DNA from: Dicaeum eximium | Taxonomy: Eukaryota; Chordata; Aves; Passeriformes; Dicaeidae | Length of the DNA stretch: 64,000 bases | Assembly: GCA_013396995.1 (NCBI GenBank) | Contig: VWZP01010273.1 | Coordinates: 1,519,003-1,583,002 of the forward strand | Direction: 5' to 3' | Shown: piece by piece, positions 30,301 through 45,300 of the stretch | Layout: each line of letters starts with the position of its first letter | Numbering within the stretch: the first letter of the stretch is position 1 | Translations under genes and position numbers: made by a program | The notes under the pieces: model-generated | Told to the model about the DNA's origin: nothing | Databases searched by the model: none | Seen by the model: the letters and a program-made list of their open reading frames with translations, nothing else

Positions 30301-33300
30301 ATGAGTTGAGATACCGGCAGAGAGAGATCCCTCACCAAATACTGTCACAGGCAAAACAGGCTCAAATTAGAAATACTGAATTTATTACTAACAAAATCAG
30401 AGCAGGATAATGAGAAGTAAAACGTTAAAAACACATTCTCTCCTATCCCTCCTTCCTTCCCACCTCACCTCCTCCCCCAGCAGCATAGAGAGACAGGGAA
30501 TGGGATTATGGTCAGTTTGTCATATGTTGCTAGTCCCACTACTCAGGAGAGGAGGAGTCCCCCTGATCCAATGTGGGGTCTCTCCCACGGGAGACAGTTC
30601 TTTGAGAACATCTCCAACAAGAGTCCATCCCACAGGCAGTTCTCCACAAACTGCTCCAAAACGGGTCACTCTTCCACAGGGTGCAGTCCTTCATGGACAG
30701 GTTGTTCCAGCATGGGTCCCCAAAGGGTCACAAGTTGTACCAGCAAACCTGATCTGGCATGGCTTCTCCCTCCATGATCTGCAGATCCCTCCCAGGACCC
30801 TGCTCCAGAGAGGCCTCCCAGAGGGTCACAGCCTCCTCTCAGGCATCCACCTGTTCCGGCGTGGGGCTCCTCCAGAGGCTGCAGGTGGATCTCAGCATCT
30901 CCATGGTCCTCTAAAGGTGCAGGGGCAGAGCTGCTTCACGATGGTCTTTAACACAGGCTGCAGAGGAATCTCTGCACCTCCATGATCCTCCACAGGCTGC
31001 AGGGTCACATCTATTTTATCATGGTCTGCACCATAAGCTGCAGGGGAATCCCAGCTCCAGTGCCTGGAGCACCTCCTCTGTCACCTTCTTCAGTGACTTG
31101 GGTGTCTGCAGAGTTGTTCCTCTCACCCCTCTCTTTATCTAGCTTCCATCAGTGCAAGTAACTACTATTTTTTTTTCCCCCTTAAATCTGTAACCACAGA
31201 GGCATTACCACCACTTCTATTTGGCCCAGCCATGGCCAGCGGCATGTCCATCTTTGGAGTCACCAGGGATTGGCTCTGCCACACATGGAGGAAGCTTCTG
31301 GCAGCTTCTCACAAAGCCACCCCTATAGCCTGCCCTCACTACAATAGGTTAGCCATGTAAACCCAATACATGTTTCAATACAATCAATAAATGAGACCCA
31401 AAAAAAAAAAAAAAGTTTCTTCCAAGAGAAGTTTTTCTATTTCAGCGATTTTGTAAATTGTGGTGACCTAAACGCCTCCCAAAGCAGAAAATTATGTGAA
31501 CTATTTATACATTGATCTTTAACTGATTGCACAGTCTACTTCTTTTAAAATAATAAAAAAATTTCTTTTATCTGTGACAGGAAGAGAAGACATGAATTAG
31601 AATTTCTTTCATGCAACTGGTTGAATGATCAGCAATTGTACATAAAGCTGTCATACACAGTATCAGAACAATGGTACCATGGGTCAACAACAAAATACTC
31701 TTTAGTTATGACATCAATTTTCTGGTTTGTTTAGGAGCCAGATTCCATTGCGCCTTAGAATTGAAAATCAGGTGGCAAATCACGTGAGACCCTAGCATGA
31801 CCCAAATTTAGTGAAGAATTGTCTCTTGACATCAACTGGAGTCATAGTCCAATACTGTCACATTAACGACAATTATATAGAATGCAGAAACTGAGTTTCC
31901 ATTCCCAATTCGGAAGGCTGGACAAAAATCAGAACTGTAAAACTAAAAATTGTTGATCTTTCACAATCAAAATTTATACTACCAACCAGTAACAACAAAA
32001 ACAAACCCCTAACATACCACACATCAAACCAGCTCCTTAGAAGGCACTGGCTGCCATGGAGAATCTCTGCCAGCAGCTGGTGACGTGCTGGCTACCCCAC
32101 CTACCAAGCGAGATGCACAGTTGCAAAGGATTTATGATCAGACAAATTATCTTCCTACAATGAAACATTGTTTTACCAGATCATTTTGCAACTTGTTGAG
32201 CACTATTACCTGTATCAGAAACACAGCCACCCTCCCACAGTTTTGTTTTTAAGCAGGTAGCAAGCTCAAAACTAAGGCAGTACAAAATGAAATGAATACA
32301 AGAATTTTCTTACTTTGTGTGTGTCTGGTGGTTTCATTTTATTTTTAACTAGCCCCATCAGAAACAAAGTTTCTGAAAATTCTTAAAGCACAGGGAAAAA
32401 ATTATGCAAAAAAACTGGACCAGAAACTTATCTGGAGTGGTTTTCCTGGCTGCAAGTCTTAATTTTTTAATTAGGAGGAAGAAAATTATTTCTAATAAAT
32501 GTATTGAACATATTGTATTTGTAGAATTCATTTAGCAAGCCTAAATAATTTTACTGTGCATAATATCAAGTACCTTTAAGTAATAGACTGACTTCTGATA
32601 CATGTGAAATGAGTAATATTTCAAAGAAATTTTCCAATTAAAAATTGTCATTACAATGGAGTGAGAGACCAAAGGAAAACTAAAAGGCACCAATATTGCT
32701 GATATAAGGAGAGAAAAGTCTAATCCACAGTGCTCAGCAAGAGGATGATGCTAAAGACAATCATTATGTGTAGGATATTCAGTTTCTGAGAAATAAGCCT
32801 CAGTGAAATCAATATGATATATCTATGTATGTGATTCTAACATAGGTAGCAAACAATAATATGAAAAGTCTTCAAGAAATGAATATTACCCTCATAATTG
32901 CCAATATTAAAAGTGTTGCAATATTTCAAATCAAATATATTATTACAGAAAGCATTTTCCTGGACATTACAGGACAGTATTTAAAATGTTCACTTTATGA
33001 TACTATATGGAGACTTTTCCATTTTGAGCACGGGAGTAATGTGCATTTGTATGCCCAATGAAAAAGTTAAAATGAAAAGGCAAGGACAGGAGAGGAAAAC
33101 AAAACAAAACAAACAAACAAACAAAAAACCACCCGAAAAAAACAGGTTTTGGGTCTTGACATTTACACCCAATTACCAGTAACAGTATTATGTTTTCACT
33201 TGTTTCTAACTTTGTTAAACATTTTAACAGTATTTTCAAGCAATACAGTTACCTTGAGCTGATTGAAAATTATCCCAAATCCAGAACATGTACTCTGTTT

Positions 33301-36300
33301 ATAAAACCATGACCTTTTCTTACCTAATTAAAGAAAGAAAATCCAATTCCTGCTTTTAGAGAGCTCTAATATAACTTTCTGGATATTGTTTTAGAAGATA
33401 TTATGTCACATATCTCAGCAGTGGTGCCTTTGCTCTGATTTTCTCCAGTTTTTTAATGTCAGGCTAATGAAGTCTTGACTTGGAATTTTTCTCTAGTACT
33501 TTGAGAACTTAAGTAACTCCTTGTTTCCATTACAAGAGTTCTGTAACTATTTTGCCTATCAGTTCCATCAAATTCCTTCCTTGTAGATAGCTAGAATGTG
33601 ACCATAACTGCTGTACCTGTCCTTCAACATTCCTCCTATGTAATCACAGTTTTATGGCTACTGATTTTATTAAGTTTGTTTCTTACTCCCTATACTCTAA
33701 GAAGCAGGCAGTATATCAGATATGAAGGGTTAATGCAAGACTTTTTTTTTAAAGACTGTTTTCAAAAGTGAATGACATTTTTAAGAAGTTCACAATAAGA
33801 AGTGTCTTGTACTAAAATTTCATTTTTGAAAAATGGAAAACTCACCAAGGTCCTGAAAATCAGAGAGCATTGCCATTTCCTTGCTCTGCTAGAAAGAAAC
33901 TTCAGATAAAGACATATTTTCTATTAAAAAATACACCTTATGTATTTAATGTCTAATTTATATATTTAAATAAATCATTCAAGTTCAGTCTCCCAACTGA
34001 TGATGCGGAATTTAGCTGAAAACAATATTTCACTAAACTACATTGCTGGAATCAGCAACCCGTGAGTACCAAATATAATTTAAATAGCTGCCAGCAATAT
34101 CCTCATAAACAATGCCTAAAACAGGAATAACACAACATTTCTGAAGATCCAGCATACTTAAAAAAAGCACTTGAGGCATACTAGCTCTGTGTTAGCAAAA
34201 CACTTTGGCATGTTCATCCAGAAAAATCACTTATCCTCACCATGACCAAATCTGAGAATTTTCAATGCCAGAAGTACAAAACAACAGAGGAGGTGAGACT
34301 TGAGAGGGGTTCTTGAGGTTATACTCCTTAAATTACTTCAACATCTAGTTCAATACTTCATTAGAAATGTTCTGTTACCCACTAAATTTTACAGTTTGAG
34401 TTTTTTTAACTCATTCAGCAAATGCCAGCACTACAACAGACACAGTGTCTCAAGACAGTGCATGCTCTGCAACAGTGAGAAACTTTTGCCTTTTCTTGAA
34501 AGAGCTGGAAAATTGATCTGATTCTCTTTCTAAGATCAGACAGCTGAAACAATGTTAACCTGTACCCCAAGCATGAACATAAATTTGGTACCCAGTGGCA
34601 CAGGATTTGGTCACTAAACAAATATCTGCATCTGGGACACAGTGTCAAAGAGAAATCTGAGAAGCTTACAAAGAATGCACCAAGCTTCAGCACAAAAAAT
34701 TATGATTACATAGAAAGTAGCCACTTCATCAATAGTACTAGACTGAAGTGACCTGGAGCCAAAGTAACCCCTCATTTAAAAATTATCTTTGTTTTTCTGA
34801 CTCAAAAATTACAGAGATTTCACTTCACTTGCTCAGCTGCCATGATCTCAGAACAGTAGCCCACATGAATGTGCTGGAGGTTCTATATATCATAAAAAAC
34901 CCAATGACTGGGAAAACTTTAAAAAGGAGAGGAAATGTTATCTGTAGAAGGACATATCTCTTTCACATACAAACTCTGCAGGACAATGACAACTAGTTGA
35001 CTAGATGACTGTCAAAATAAACCACTTGATCTTTCTTAAGCATACATAAGGCATTACACATAGGCACAAAATTTAACTTTTCTTATTTAAAACCATTCTA
35101 GACTGTATAGTCATTGCCTTGAGGCCCTGAATCCTATATAAAAGTATTACACGTCTCTTAAGCTTGCATACACAAGATTTTAAACACATGAAGCTCCATT
35201 GCTCTTACTTTCCAGAAGCCTTGAATGGCTTTTGAAACCATGAAACTTTTTCATTCATGTTCAGTAAGTTATATTTCTGGGTTTTTTCGAGTATTTTGTT
35301 CTAATTTCTTTTTTAATCACCCTCATGATCATAGCATGCAGATCGTGTACTGGTATACTGAATCCACTCACAAAAAAACTCCTGTGGAATGTACCTTGCT
35401 ACCTTTGCTTTCTCATCTTCCCATCCTAAAAAGAAAACTGTAACACTGCAACATTTTATTCTGACTCAATTGGTGGCCTTGTTTTGGTTTTTTAAATTCA
35501 AAATCAACACATTTTGCAATTCATCTTCATAGCAAGGAAAGAAAACTTCAGAATGCACTCTGACCTACAAATTGTAGAGGTATGCAACAGTCTTCTACAG
35601 CTGCAAGAATTCATTGGACATCCTAAAAATGCTGTTGGTTAAGATTTATGGTCAGGAAACAAAATCTGCCAACTACAATCTTTAGCGCCTAAAACTCAAA
35701 CATTAAACTGAAGACACCTAGCACCTTAAAGAAAGTGGCTGAGACCTAATATTTTACTATGAATTTTATGGGAATATAGCGGAGGTGGAAACAAGCAGAT
35801 GCTGACCAAGTAACTGATCTTGAGGAAAATGCTTCAGTATTTTTATTCCATAGACCCAAAATACTGATACATTCATAATGAGATTAATTACAGAACTCTG
35901 TTCCAGATGTTGAGAGTAGAGCAAATAACACTAATCCAGATGGGGCTCAAATTTCTAACCAAGGAAAGAGGCCAAAAGACGTTACACTCTGATTCCCTAT
36001 TGGCAGTTTCCCCATTGAAGGTAAGTATGGCCTATACTAAGGACCTAAAAGAAGTTTCAAAGGGAAATAATCCAGCAAAGAAAACTGAAGGACAGAGGGA
36101 AATGCCTCCTGCTGCCCACTTGAAACCATTGCCTTGTTTTACTTTAACTTTAGGCATCTTTCTTTTGCCAGAGCTCTGACTGCTCACATCTGGGGTTAAA
36201 AAAAATGGTAAGATCATGGGGTAACACTCAAATCAGGCATGGCCACCTGCATATTGTTGACAGTGTGTCAACAATATTTGTTTCGAATTTGCCTAGGAGC

Positions 36301-39300
36301 TGCCTTCAGATGTCAGAAGACAGCTGATTCTTGTGTGAGTGAAGTATAGAGAAGCCAAGTAGTAAAAAAAGTAGTTTTCCATCTCTGAATAAACTTAAGC
36401 ATTTTGTATCCTATGTGCTTATCACTTCTCTTGGGTGAGAGAGCAGTATCTCCTAGTCAGCAGTCTTAGAGAAGCCCAGGAAACCCAGAACATCTTTCCC
36501 CCTCATTTTCAGTATGATGGTTTTACAAGCATTCTGGTCAGGATTAAGACAGCACAAAGTAAGTTTAGAGTAAAATAGGTATTAGCCTCCATCTAGCTTC
36601 CCATAACTGTACCCAAATTTCTTTGTGCTGGTCAAACCTCTGAACATTTGATCCACTGGTCATGAATGGTATCAGTTAGTCACAGGTTTTTTTCATATAT
36701 TATCAAAGACTTGCCAGATAATTACAGATTTTTGAATCAAGAGTCACTTAAGGTCTCCAGAATTTATATACAAACAAAAAGACTGAACTCCAGGAATCCC
36801 ATTATACTACCCAGGTGTGAATATATGTAAAGCATATCCATGCATTCATTTCTTATGCGTTATTTTGACGTTTTCTGAATTGAAGAGTACCAGTAAGGGC
36901 TTACTTCACTAATAATATAAAACGAACCAACTAAACCCAACAAGCCACAAACCAAATGATATGAGGTGAAATCAAAATATTTCAAAATAAGGATTTGTAT
37001 AATTAAAATTATCTATGTAACTTCATCCAAAAATTTCTGGCAACATTCCCACACTATTTTCATAGAAGTTTCCATATACAAACAAATTGCTACTAGAAAA
37101 GCAGGCTAAATTCAGCTCTAACATTAGCTGAAGTTTGGCAACTACAGAATTTTGATGCATATAACCACTAAAAAATTGCCAACTCCTTGTAAATACTGTC
37201 TCTAAGAAGAATAAACAAAATTATGTTTAAACATATTTCAACAGCAGCTAGATTTTTGTGACTCCTATCAAGGAGTCCTTGCTATATTCTACACAACTCT
37301 CAGGTCTGGAAGTGTAAAAAATATTACTTAAATGAGTTAAAGAAGAAGAGTTCTCACTTTCTATGAATAATTCTGGAAGCGCTTTATGTGCAAGAGTAAA
37401 CTTGGAGTCTATTGCTGCTATAAGCCCTGTGGAGTGTTAATAACTGGCTTTGATACGACACACGCACAAAAAAAAGATTCTACTACTTGCCTTTTATCAG
37501 TTCATGCTTGGGGAAGAAAGGTATTTATGGTGCCTATCTGCTGGATAGTATTTTTTTTTTTTGCATTATGTGGGATTATCTGGAAATAAAAGATTCATCT
37601 CTGTCTACGTGTACATATGCATACAGTTACTCCCTTACAGACTGACACACATCCTGGAAGTTAGCACACGTCTTTGTTTAAAGAACAACTACAGCAGGGC
37701 ATTAGGAAAGGAAAAAACATTAAGAATCAGAGCCAGCATGAAGACAAATCTGTTAGCAAGCACTGGCCTGTACCGTCTACTCTAGTTCAAATCACAGCAC
37801 AAGACTCAGTAGTTTGGACTGCAGAACAGGAAAAGACCAGTCTAAACACCACAGACTGCATCTCATAACCATAATACTGGTAAAGAACTGAAAGCCATCA
37901 TGCCTACGGAGGCCTGAAAAAACACTAAAACCTGAAATTCCTTATTTTGTACAAACAGGACAGACAATAATAGAAAAAGAGAAAACCAAACAATCCTGGC
38001 AAAAGGAGAAGTGTTATCTAAGTATTTCTCTCTACTCACTACTACATCAATTCTGAATTCAAATATAAAATCAATTAATTTTGAAGGCAATTATATATTA
38101 GGATGAATGGGATCTATTACTGCAGTTACTCAGCTAAACATTAGAAAATTCATTGTGGATTCCCCAACATTCCTGCTTGTTGTAAGTTACTGGTGCCAGC
38201 AAAATCCACACATTTGTGTATAAACACAGCACTGATATCAATTGTTTGTAACCAGAGAACATTCTCCTCTGTTTCTTAGGTTTTTTTTCAGACATGGAAG
38301 CCCAGTACATCATTCACTGCACCGGCATTTGCAGCTCCCTGAAACAAGGGACACATCATTTTGTTAAGAGATACTATCTCACAAATAGAGGGGGTGGAGG
38401 GGTCTCTGTAGATTTTCTTACGGTGCAGTTTCATGGCTGTGTGAGTCAACTCAAATCTGCCAGATCTGTTCCTCCATTATGCCAGCACATAAGTGGCTGA
38501 TAAGTGACACTACTGAAAAATCCCATTTTCTGCACCCAGGTTACTTTTCAGATATATCTGCTTCTTGAACCAGCTCATTACATGGTGGTAAAAATGACAG
38601 GGGAGGGTGAGATTACTTCAGCCCAATCTCAGGGTGCAGTTTAATGACTTAGAAGTTGATTTAGTAAGGTCAAACTCAATGAACACAGTGTTCCAATTCA
38701 GCTGTCACTGCAAGAAATAGTTCACCCCAGTATTGTCACAGAGCTTCTGTGAAAGCAAGGAGGGGGTAGTAGGTGACTGCGCAAGTCACGCTGATTCAGA
38801 TGAAAACTTACCCGGAAAAACTGCTTTTGAATTGGATCAATTCTACAATCCAGTATCCCGCAAGCCACAGATACACCCCGTTAGGGATGGGGAAAAGTAT
38901 GGCCCACAAGTAGCAAGAGTATTTAACTGGCTCAAAGCGCTGGCTTTGGTGCTTGTGCTTCCATACACCAGAGTTTGATTCAGGGCAATCCTCCACCTAC
39001 TGGTGTAGCAACTCCACCATTTCCAACTCCGTAAATTTTCCCCTCTTTCCCTACAGTCACTACATGCCTCAATTTTTTACTTTTTCTCCTCTCACTCTTC
39101 ACCAACTTGATTTGTTTCTATGACTTTAGGAGTGCCTCAAATAAGGAAAATTACTTTGAACCATTATTCTTCCTGAACAGCAGTGGCAGCAGCAGTGAAA
39201 ATGAGCAACTGTTTCTTCAGTAGCAGCATCACACTAAAAGTGCTCAAAAGTATTCATATACAACAGTGCCAGGATGACAAGCTTCCAGAAGACAATTCTG

Positions 39301-42300
39301 GCAGACTATAAAGAGAACAAGCCTTTTAAAATTATTTATTTGTTTTTAAAATAAACTAAATTGATTTAGACTATGTTAGAATACCCACTATGCAGGTCAG
39401 CTCCGATTACTAAATAAACTGACTTGCAACACTCTACAAAACCAACCTGTCATTACTTACTCCTCCACGTTGTTACATTTCTGATGAAATTATTTTTGCC
39501 CACAGCTTTGTTTTTGAACAAAAAAATGATAAAAAATCATGGGAAAACTCTCAATAAATCTTGGAAAAACACCAACAACTAATATTGTCCTTATTTCTAA
39601 AATTTTGAAGTTAGTTTAAAAACTAATGTTCTGGGGACACTGCATGATGCCAGGCTTTTAACAAAGTGCTGAGAGACATCAATTCAGATTCTGTACAGAA
39701 ACAAATGCGTGACAGCCCTCATACAGACTAAAGTTGGAGTAACTCTGAGGAGTCTCAAGACAGTGTGAATTAGGGCACAACTCCACAGTATGAATTCCCA
39801 GGAGGCAGAGCCTGTGAGAGAGAGCCCCTCAAGGCATTTCTCAAACCAGCTCCACTGCTAGATAAAAATCTAATGGTGAACTCCATCCCCACAGACATAC
39901 ACAGGTATCAGAAACCAGTTTTAGCATCAGACATGGAGTGACACACAGAGCTCCAATTCTAGGATGAGTATTCTTTAATCTATGTAGCATATCCAACTCA
40001 GACCAGAATGCTCCAATATGCACAAGAACCTAAACTAAGAACAGTATGTAAAATTGTCAAACAAAATTAAATGGCAGCTTTTTAATCTGTAATCTGACTG
40101 AAGGTGATTTAACCTTTAAAGGGGAACACAGGTTAGGACTGAAAGACAGTAACATTGGAAAACATTACACACCACCCCCACTTTCCCAGTTGAGATTTAG
40201 AAACACAGACACTAAACTTCGTTTTTACTCCCATTTCAAAGTGATTTTTTAATGGCTTATTAAGTTTTCTACTGACCTACTTCCAGTTCTATTAATGTGT
40301 ATATATTCTACAAATATAGACTTTTGTACTTGGTGAACCCTACATTTCCTAAAGCAAAATTTTCATGATTTTACAGCCGTCTAGACTACCAGTTTCAAGT
40401 GGAACAAAGCTGAAATCTTATTTCCAGATTTCCCAATTCCCCTTCAGCTACAGTTATGCCTATTTTCATATTCTACATGCATTTTCTAAGGAAAAAATGT
40501 TACTAACAGCTCACAAATGCAACTCCTAGACCTTCATTAAGTGACTTCACATGAGCAAATACAGTACTTCTTGCCACTGATATTCTACTGGTAATAGCAG
40601 AAGAAGGAGTTTTTGAGAAGAGATGGATTAGAATTTTTCAGGAATAATGACACATGCCAAATACTTTTATAAAGGATGATTGAATTAGGCATTTAAATAG
40701 ACATGCATTCTCAAGGAAAAAAGCTTTAAAGCTGCCTAGCATTCTTCACTTGTATTCTGGGTGAATGAATGTTAACTCTGCAGCACTTCATTGATGAGAA
40801 AGAAACACCTGTTAAAACCCACACATACAGGGCCACTTTTTCCATCTCTCATAGATCACTGAGTTGTTTTTAATCATCGTAACAAAGTACTGAGTTTACT
40901 TGATTTTTATTACTGCAACAGCTTAAGAATTAAACTTCCCTTCACGTACTCCACAATACACTGTGCCACTGTGCAAACAAAGCAGCATTAATTTCTGAAT
41001 TATTCCTCTTTGCTACTTCATGTAAACAAAGTTTTAAAAGGAAAAATTATTTCCTTTGTGACTGACAGGAATAAGGCCCTCAGAAAAGCATTGCAGTCAG
41101 AGTTAAGTGACTGCATATCATGTTTTACTCTCTTAAATCACAAGAAAGGAACAATTTTTATATTCAGCAGAATTTAGTTTCATGTAAGTCCCTACTAAAT
41201 TATGAATAGTTTGATTAAATTTTAGTAATGAGTTTATTACAGAGAATCATTACTGCATTTGGATAATTAAGTACATGCATGTATTTTCAAATGGTACTAG
41301 AAGAAAAGCACAGTTAAAACACAAAATTGTATTAAAATAACAGGATTTACTATACTTTGACTACCCTATGGACTAAAAGACAGTAAAAATTCTAAGGTGA
41401 CATATGCAACCACATCTTCCTTACACTAAACTTGTAACAGAAATCAATTGGCTTATTTTCTTTTCAAGAAACAACTTATTATAACCAATTTCTTTTCATA
41501 TCCACATCACTATTGGCATAATTGTAACACTCATATTGCAAAATTTCTTTTTATTAACCACTTCCTAAGTTCAACTATAGTTTCATTGCACACATTCTCC
41601 TTCAGCACTTGTACCGTAATTCTAAGTAGCCAGTAAAACCCAAAAAGCTAATTACATAAAAAACCACTATACAAAACATCAATTAAAGAACTTACTGTTT
41701 GTCTTTTGAGATTTTAAACTACTTCTGAGTGAGCTGGGTTTTGTTGGGTTTTTACGTTAGTTTTTTTTATGATTGCTTTACCCTGTCAGTAATACCATAT
41801 TGTATAAACAATTTTCATCAAGCTGATCACGGAATACAAGTAACATATTCAGTTGTTAAAAACAACCATTTTTAAGCTTAAAAACCAGTAATATTTTTTA
41901 ATACCGTTAACCATCCACTACCAGTTTGTGCGTTAAGAGAATATTAGCAAGTTTTTGTACTTTATTTTCCTTGTTTATCTCCTGTATTGCTGCTATTTGA
42001 AACCGATTTTATCACATGCAGCAAAATTGCCACTGGCTGGTTTCCAATAGATCTCTTCCCCATCACTCTCCTCTCAGAGAGCTGCTGCATCCCATGCCTT
42101 GCTTTCATCCTCCTGCATTACCTGCTCACTTTCCTTTGGATGCTGTGTCCAGAAAGCTTGAGAGGGGGCAGTAGATCCCCTATAACATTTGAAACACCCA
42201 TTAAATAATTAGTTGAATTTATTCCAGCTAGCACATGGGCTGCTGCCTTTTGAAATGTTTAACAGTGCTGGTCCATGTTCCTTTGTGTAAATAGAATTCG

Positions 42301-45300
42301 GCTGTCTCTATTCTATTCAGCAGCAATTAGACAAGTGTTCCATCTCTGAAACCTTTGTCCAACTGCCAGCAAGTTTTGAACTAACGTAACTTCAGGGAAA
42401 ATCAGTAACAAAGAAATTAGACTTATTTCATTAGTAAAGCAAGGTAAAAACATCTTCCCAGGAAAAGTTCTATCACATATACAAAGTAAACTGAGACACA
42501 CCAGTGTTTTCCCCCAGTTTCTGAAAGACTGATTATTGGGTACTTAAAACAACAGTAATAAGATTTTCATAGTAAGCACAAGTTTACACCTGGTCTTTCA
42601 ATGGGCTTTCACATCAGATGCACAGATAAAACAGTTTTAAGATGAGTAAGTTACATAATATTTTAAAAATACTGTGAAACTGCAGATGTTAAGCTATTTC
42701 CTCTTGGTCAATCAGGCTATTTCCAGAGAGAGCCATAAAAAAGAGAGACAACAATTGCAGAAGAAGGGGAATTCTTTAATAACTGCAAGCAAATTCAAAT
42801 ACTACTAACTACTAATCTAGCTACCTTTTTTTTTTAAGCATGTGTATTTTCCAGGTGCTGTAGACACCAAAGAATGGTGTGTTGGAAAACTCCAGAAATA
42901 CCAGACTTCTCCAAAATCCTTTTTAAAAAATGGTCTTCCTCATTCTTTCATCTTCAGTATCTATTCAAAAATTACTGGTAAATAGAAAAGACATCTCTCT
43001 TTAATGCTTATGAATGTATTTTGCCAGTATAAAACTTTCTCTGTTTCAATAGTTTGAAAAGTTTTGATAAATCTCATGGAGAGAGATGTCATAATTTCTA
43101 GATTAGAAACTGAAGACATGAGGCCTAAAATGCAAATGACTAGCAAACTGTATTCCAGCAAACGTGACAGGCTGTACTCTTGGAAGACAATAGAGTACCA
43201 TTAGGATTAGGTAACATAATTGAACAACTAGAAAGAAACAGAAACTCACTTGAGAGTAAGACATTAAAAAAGCTGATCAGCCTTCACAGTAAATTTGAAA
43301 GAATTTTTCCCCCACTGCGGCTGCAAAACTGATCCTAGTACTGAAGCTCTGACACCTCCATCAGCCAAGTATGTATCTTAGGTCTCATATAAATAAAATG
43401 TATGTTTGGAATATCGCTATGCTAGCCAGGTACCAGAGAGTTTTCAATCCTCATTCCTGAGCAGCAACTACATTGTGCCAATTTTATCTTTGTTTATCCT
43501 TAGCAGTATTTCATCATGCTTAAGAGATCTTTACAACAGCCAAATTCTGATGTCAGCACAGCGACAGGAATACAGTTAATTAGTGTACTGCAGCTGCAAA
43601 GCCAGTGAAACACACATTGCTTTGAGCAATACCAATAATAAGCATGTGTTTTAGATTTCTAGGTAACAATGGGGATTAACAAGATATTGTAGTCTGGAAA
43701 AAGATCCTCAGATACGAGAAATGTTTAACATAGACTGGGGACTACAGAAAAGTTTTTTTTTTCTTTAACTACCAAAATGGCTAAATGGCTATAATATATA
43801 CTGTGAACCAAAGGTCTGCTAATTATTTTGTCTGTTGTTTTTCTTTATCATAGCAGAAGATGCACATTGACATTAAGCAGACAAAATAGTATCAACTGAT
43901 TAAATAGACAAGGTAGAAAAGTAACCACATATATAGGTTTGATTTCCCTTTCTATCAATCATCTCCATATTAGTGTCTGCAAGCCCAGGGATAGTTTTTC
44001 TTTTACTTCATATCACTGGTAAGAGATTAACACTTCCTTTATGAGTCTTTGACCACAGCTAAAGCTCCTGCTGTTTTGCAAACCCAGGCGTACAAACCCT
44101 TCATACAAACGCAGTATGTTACAGATTTTGTATCCAAACTTCATTTTAAATATTTCAATTCACAAAAAGTCTCCCAGACTGTACCATAAAAATACATACT
44201 GACTTGCATATCCACCTAAAGTGATTTCTATGACTAACTCATGTCACTTATACTGAAGACAACATCAGTAGAGCTCTGGTCTGCCACAGGCTTCCAGTAT
44301 GCCCCTAAGTAATATTTAGCCTTCAATAGTTTGTTTCAGTTTTAGAAGAGGGGGACAAACTCAGAAATTTGTAATTTATTATTATCACAACAACTCTTAC
44401 TCATCTCTTTTCCAAGATAAATAATCCTGTACTTCTCAAACTTCTAATCAGTCTTGGTAATACTAATGTTAATATAGTACTTGGTAAGTGATTACACACA
44501 CACATAAAAGGAAACACCACAACCAAAATCTTGAAGCCATTACTTGGTTCCATTCACATTAAAAAACCTGTTCTAGAGTTAATCAAAGTTGTTTAGTAGA
44601 GAAGCATATTGCTCAAAGACCACTTTTTTTATTTATCAAAGACAGAATACATACCTGAAGGAAAATACTTTAAAAAATGAATATTCTATACTGTATTTTG
44701 AAACGGTAAAGTCTGAAGACTTGCATGCTAGCCTCCCACCTATTACAAAGTTTCTATACAATGCCTCTAACGCAGTTTTCACAGAAAACATTAGTCATTT
44801 TCTGGCTTTTTTAGAAGAGATGACAAGGCCTGATTTACACAGAAGCCCTGGGCACTCAGAAATGTAACTGAATGCAAAGAAACCTTCAGTCTGAACATAT
44901 AAGGTGTAACAGAATGCATTTCATTTCAGAAGTCGCAATTGAGAAATACCAAATCAGACATATGAAGACTATTGTCTTTCTGGTATTGGGGTTTGGTTTT
45001 TTCCTTTTAACCAACTCTTCAGTTCCCCACCTTTTAACTCTGATTAACATCATGCAGTCACCTCACAAAAAAAGCATTAGCATTGAGAATAAGATTAAAA
45101 ATTCTTTCAAGTTTATAGTAGAATAAATAAGGGCATAAAGACTTCTGAATTAGTCTGTCCATTTCATGAGTCAGACATTAGAAGTTATCATTTCTAATTC
45201 ACCAAACTTTTAGTGAATTAGAAATTTCCCCCCCCCCCCCCCTTCNTTTCATTTCACAATAAATTTATCTTAGTGTTGCTGGGAAACCATTAGAATAATA

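Noticed and set aside
30410..30985. 191-codon open frame on the plus strand
   Set aside because: It lies antisense within the LTR at 30199-31343, and the sequence is non-coding LTR.
30194..31348. Target-site duplication around the LTR
   Set aside because: TGTTT on the low side and ATAGG on the high side do not match at 4, 5 or 6 bp.
38733..38978. 81-codon open frame in the first coding intron
   Set aside because: Slightly GC-richer but no recognised domain or splice context; could be an old repeat or conserved non-coding DNA, which I cannot decide.
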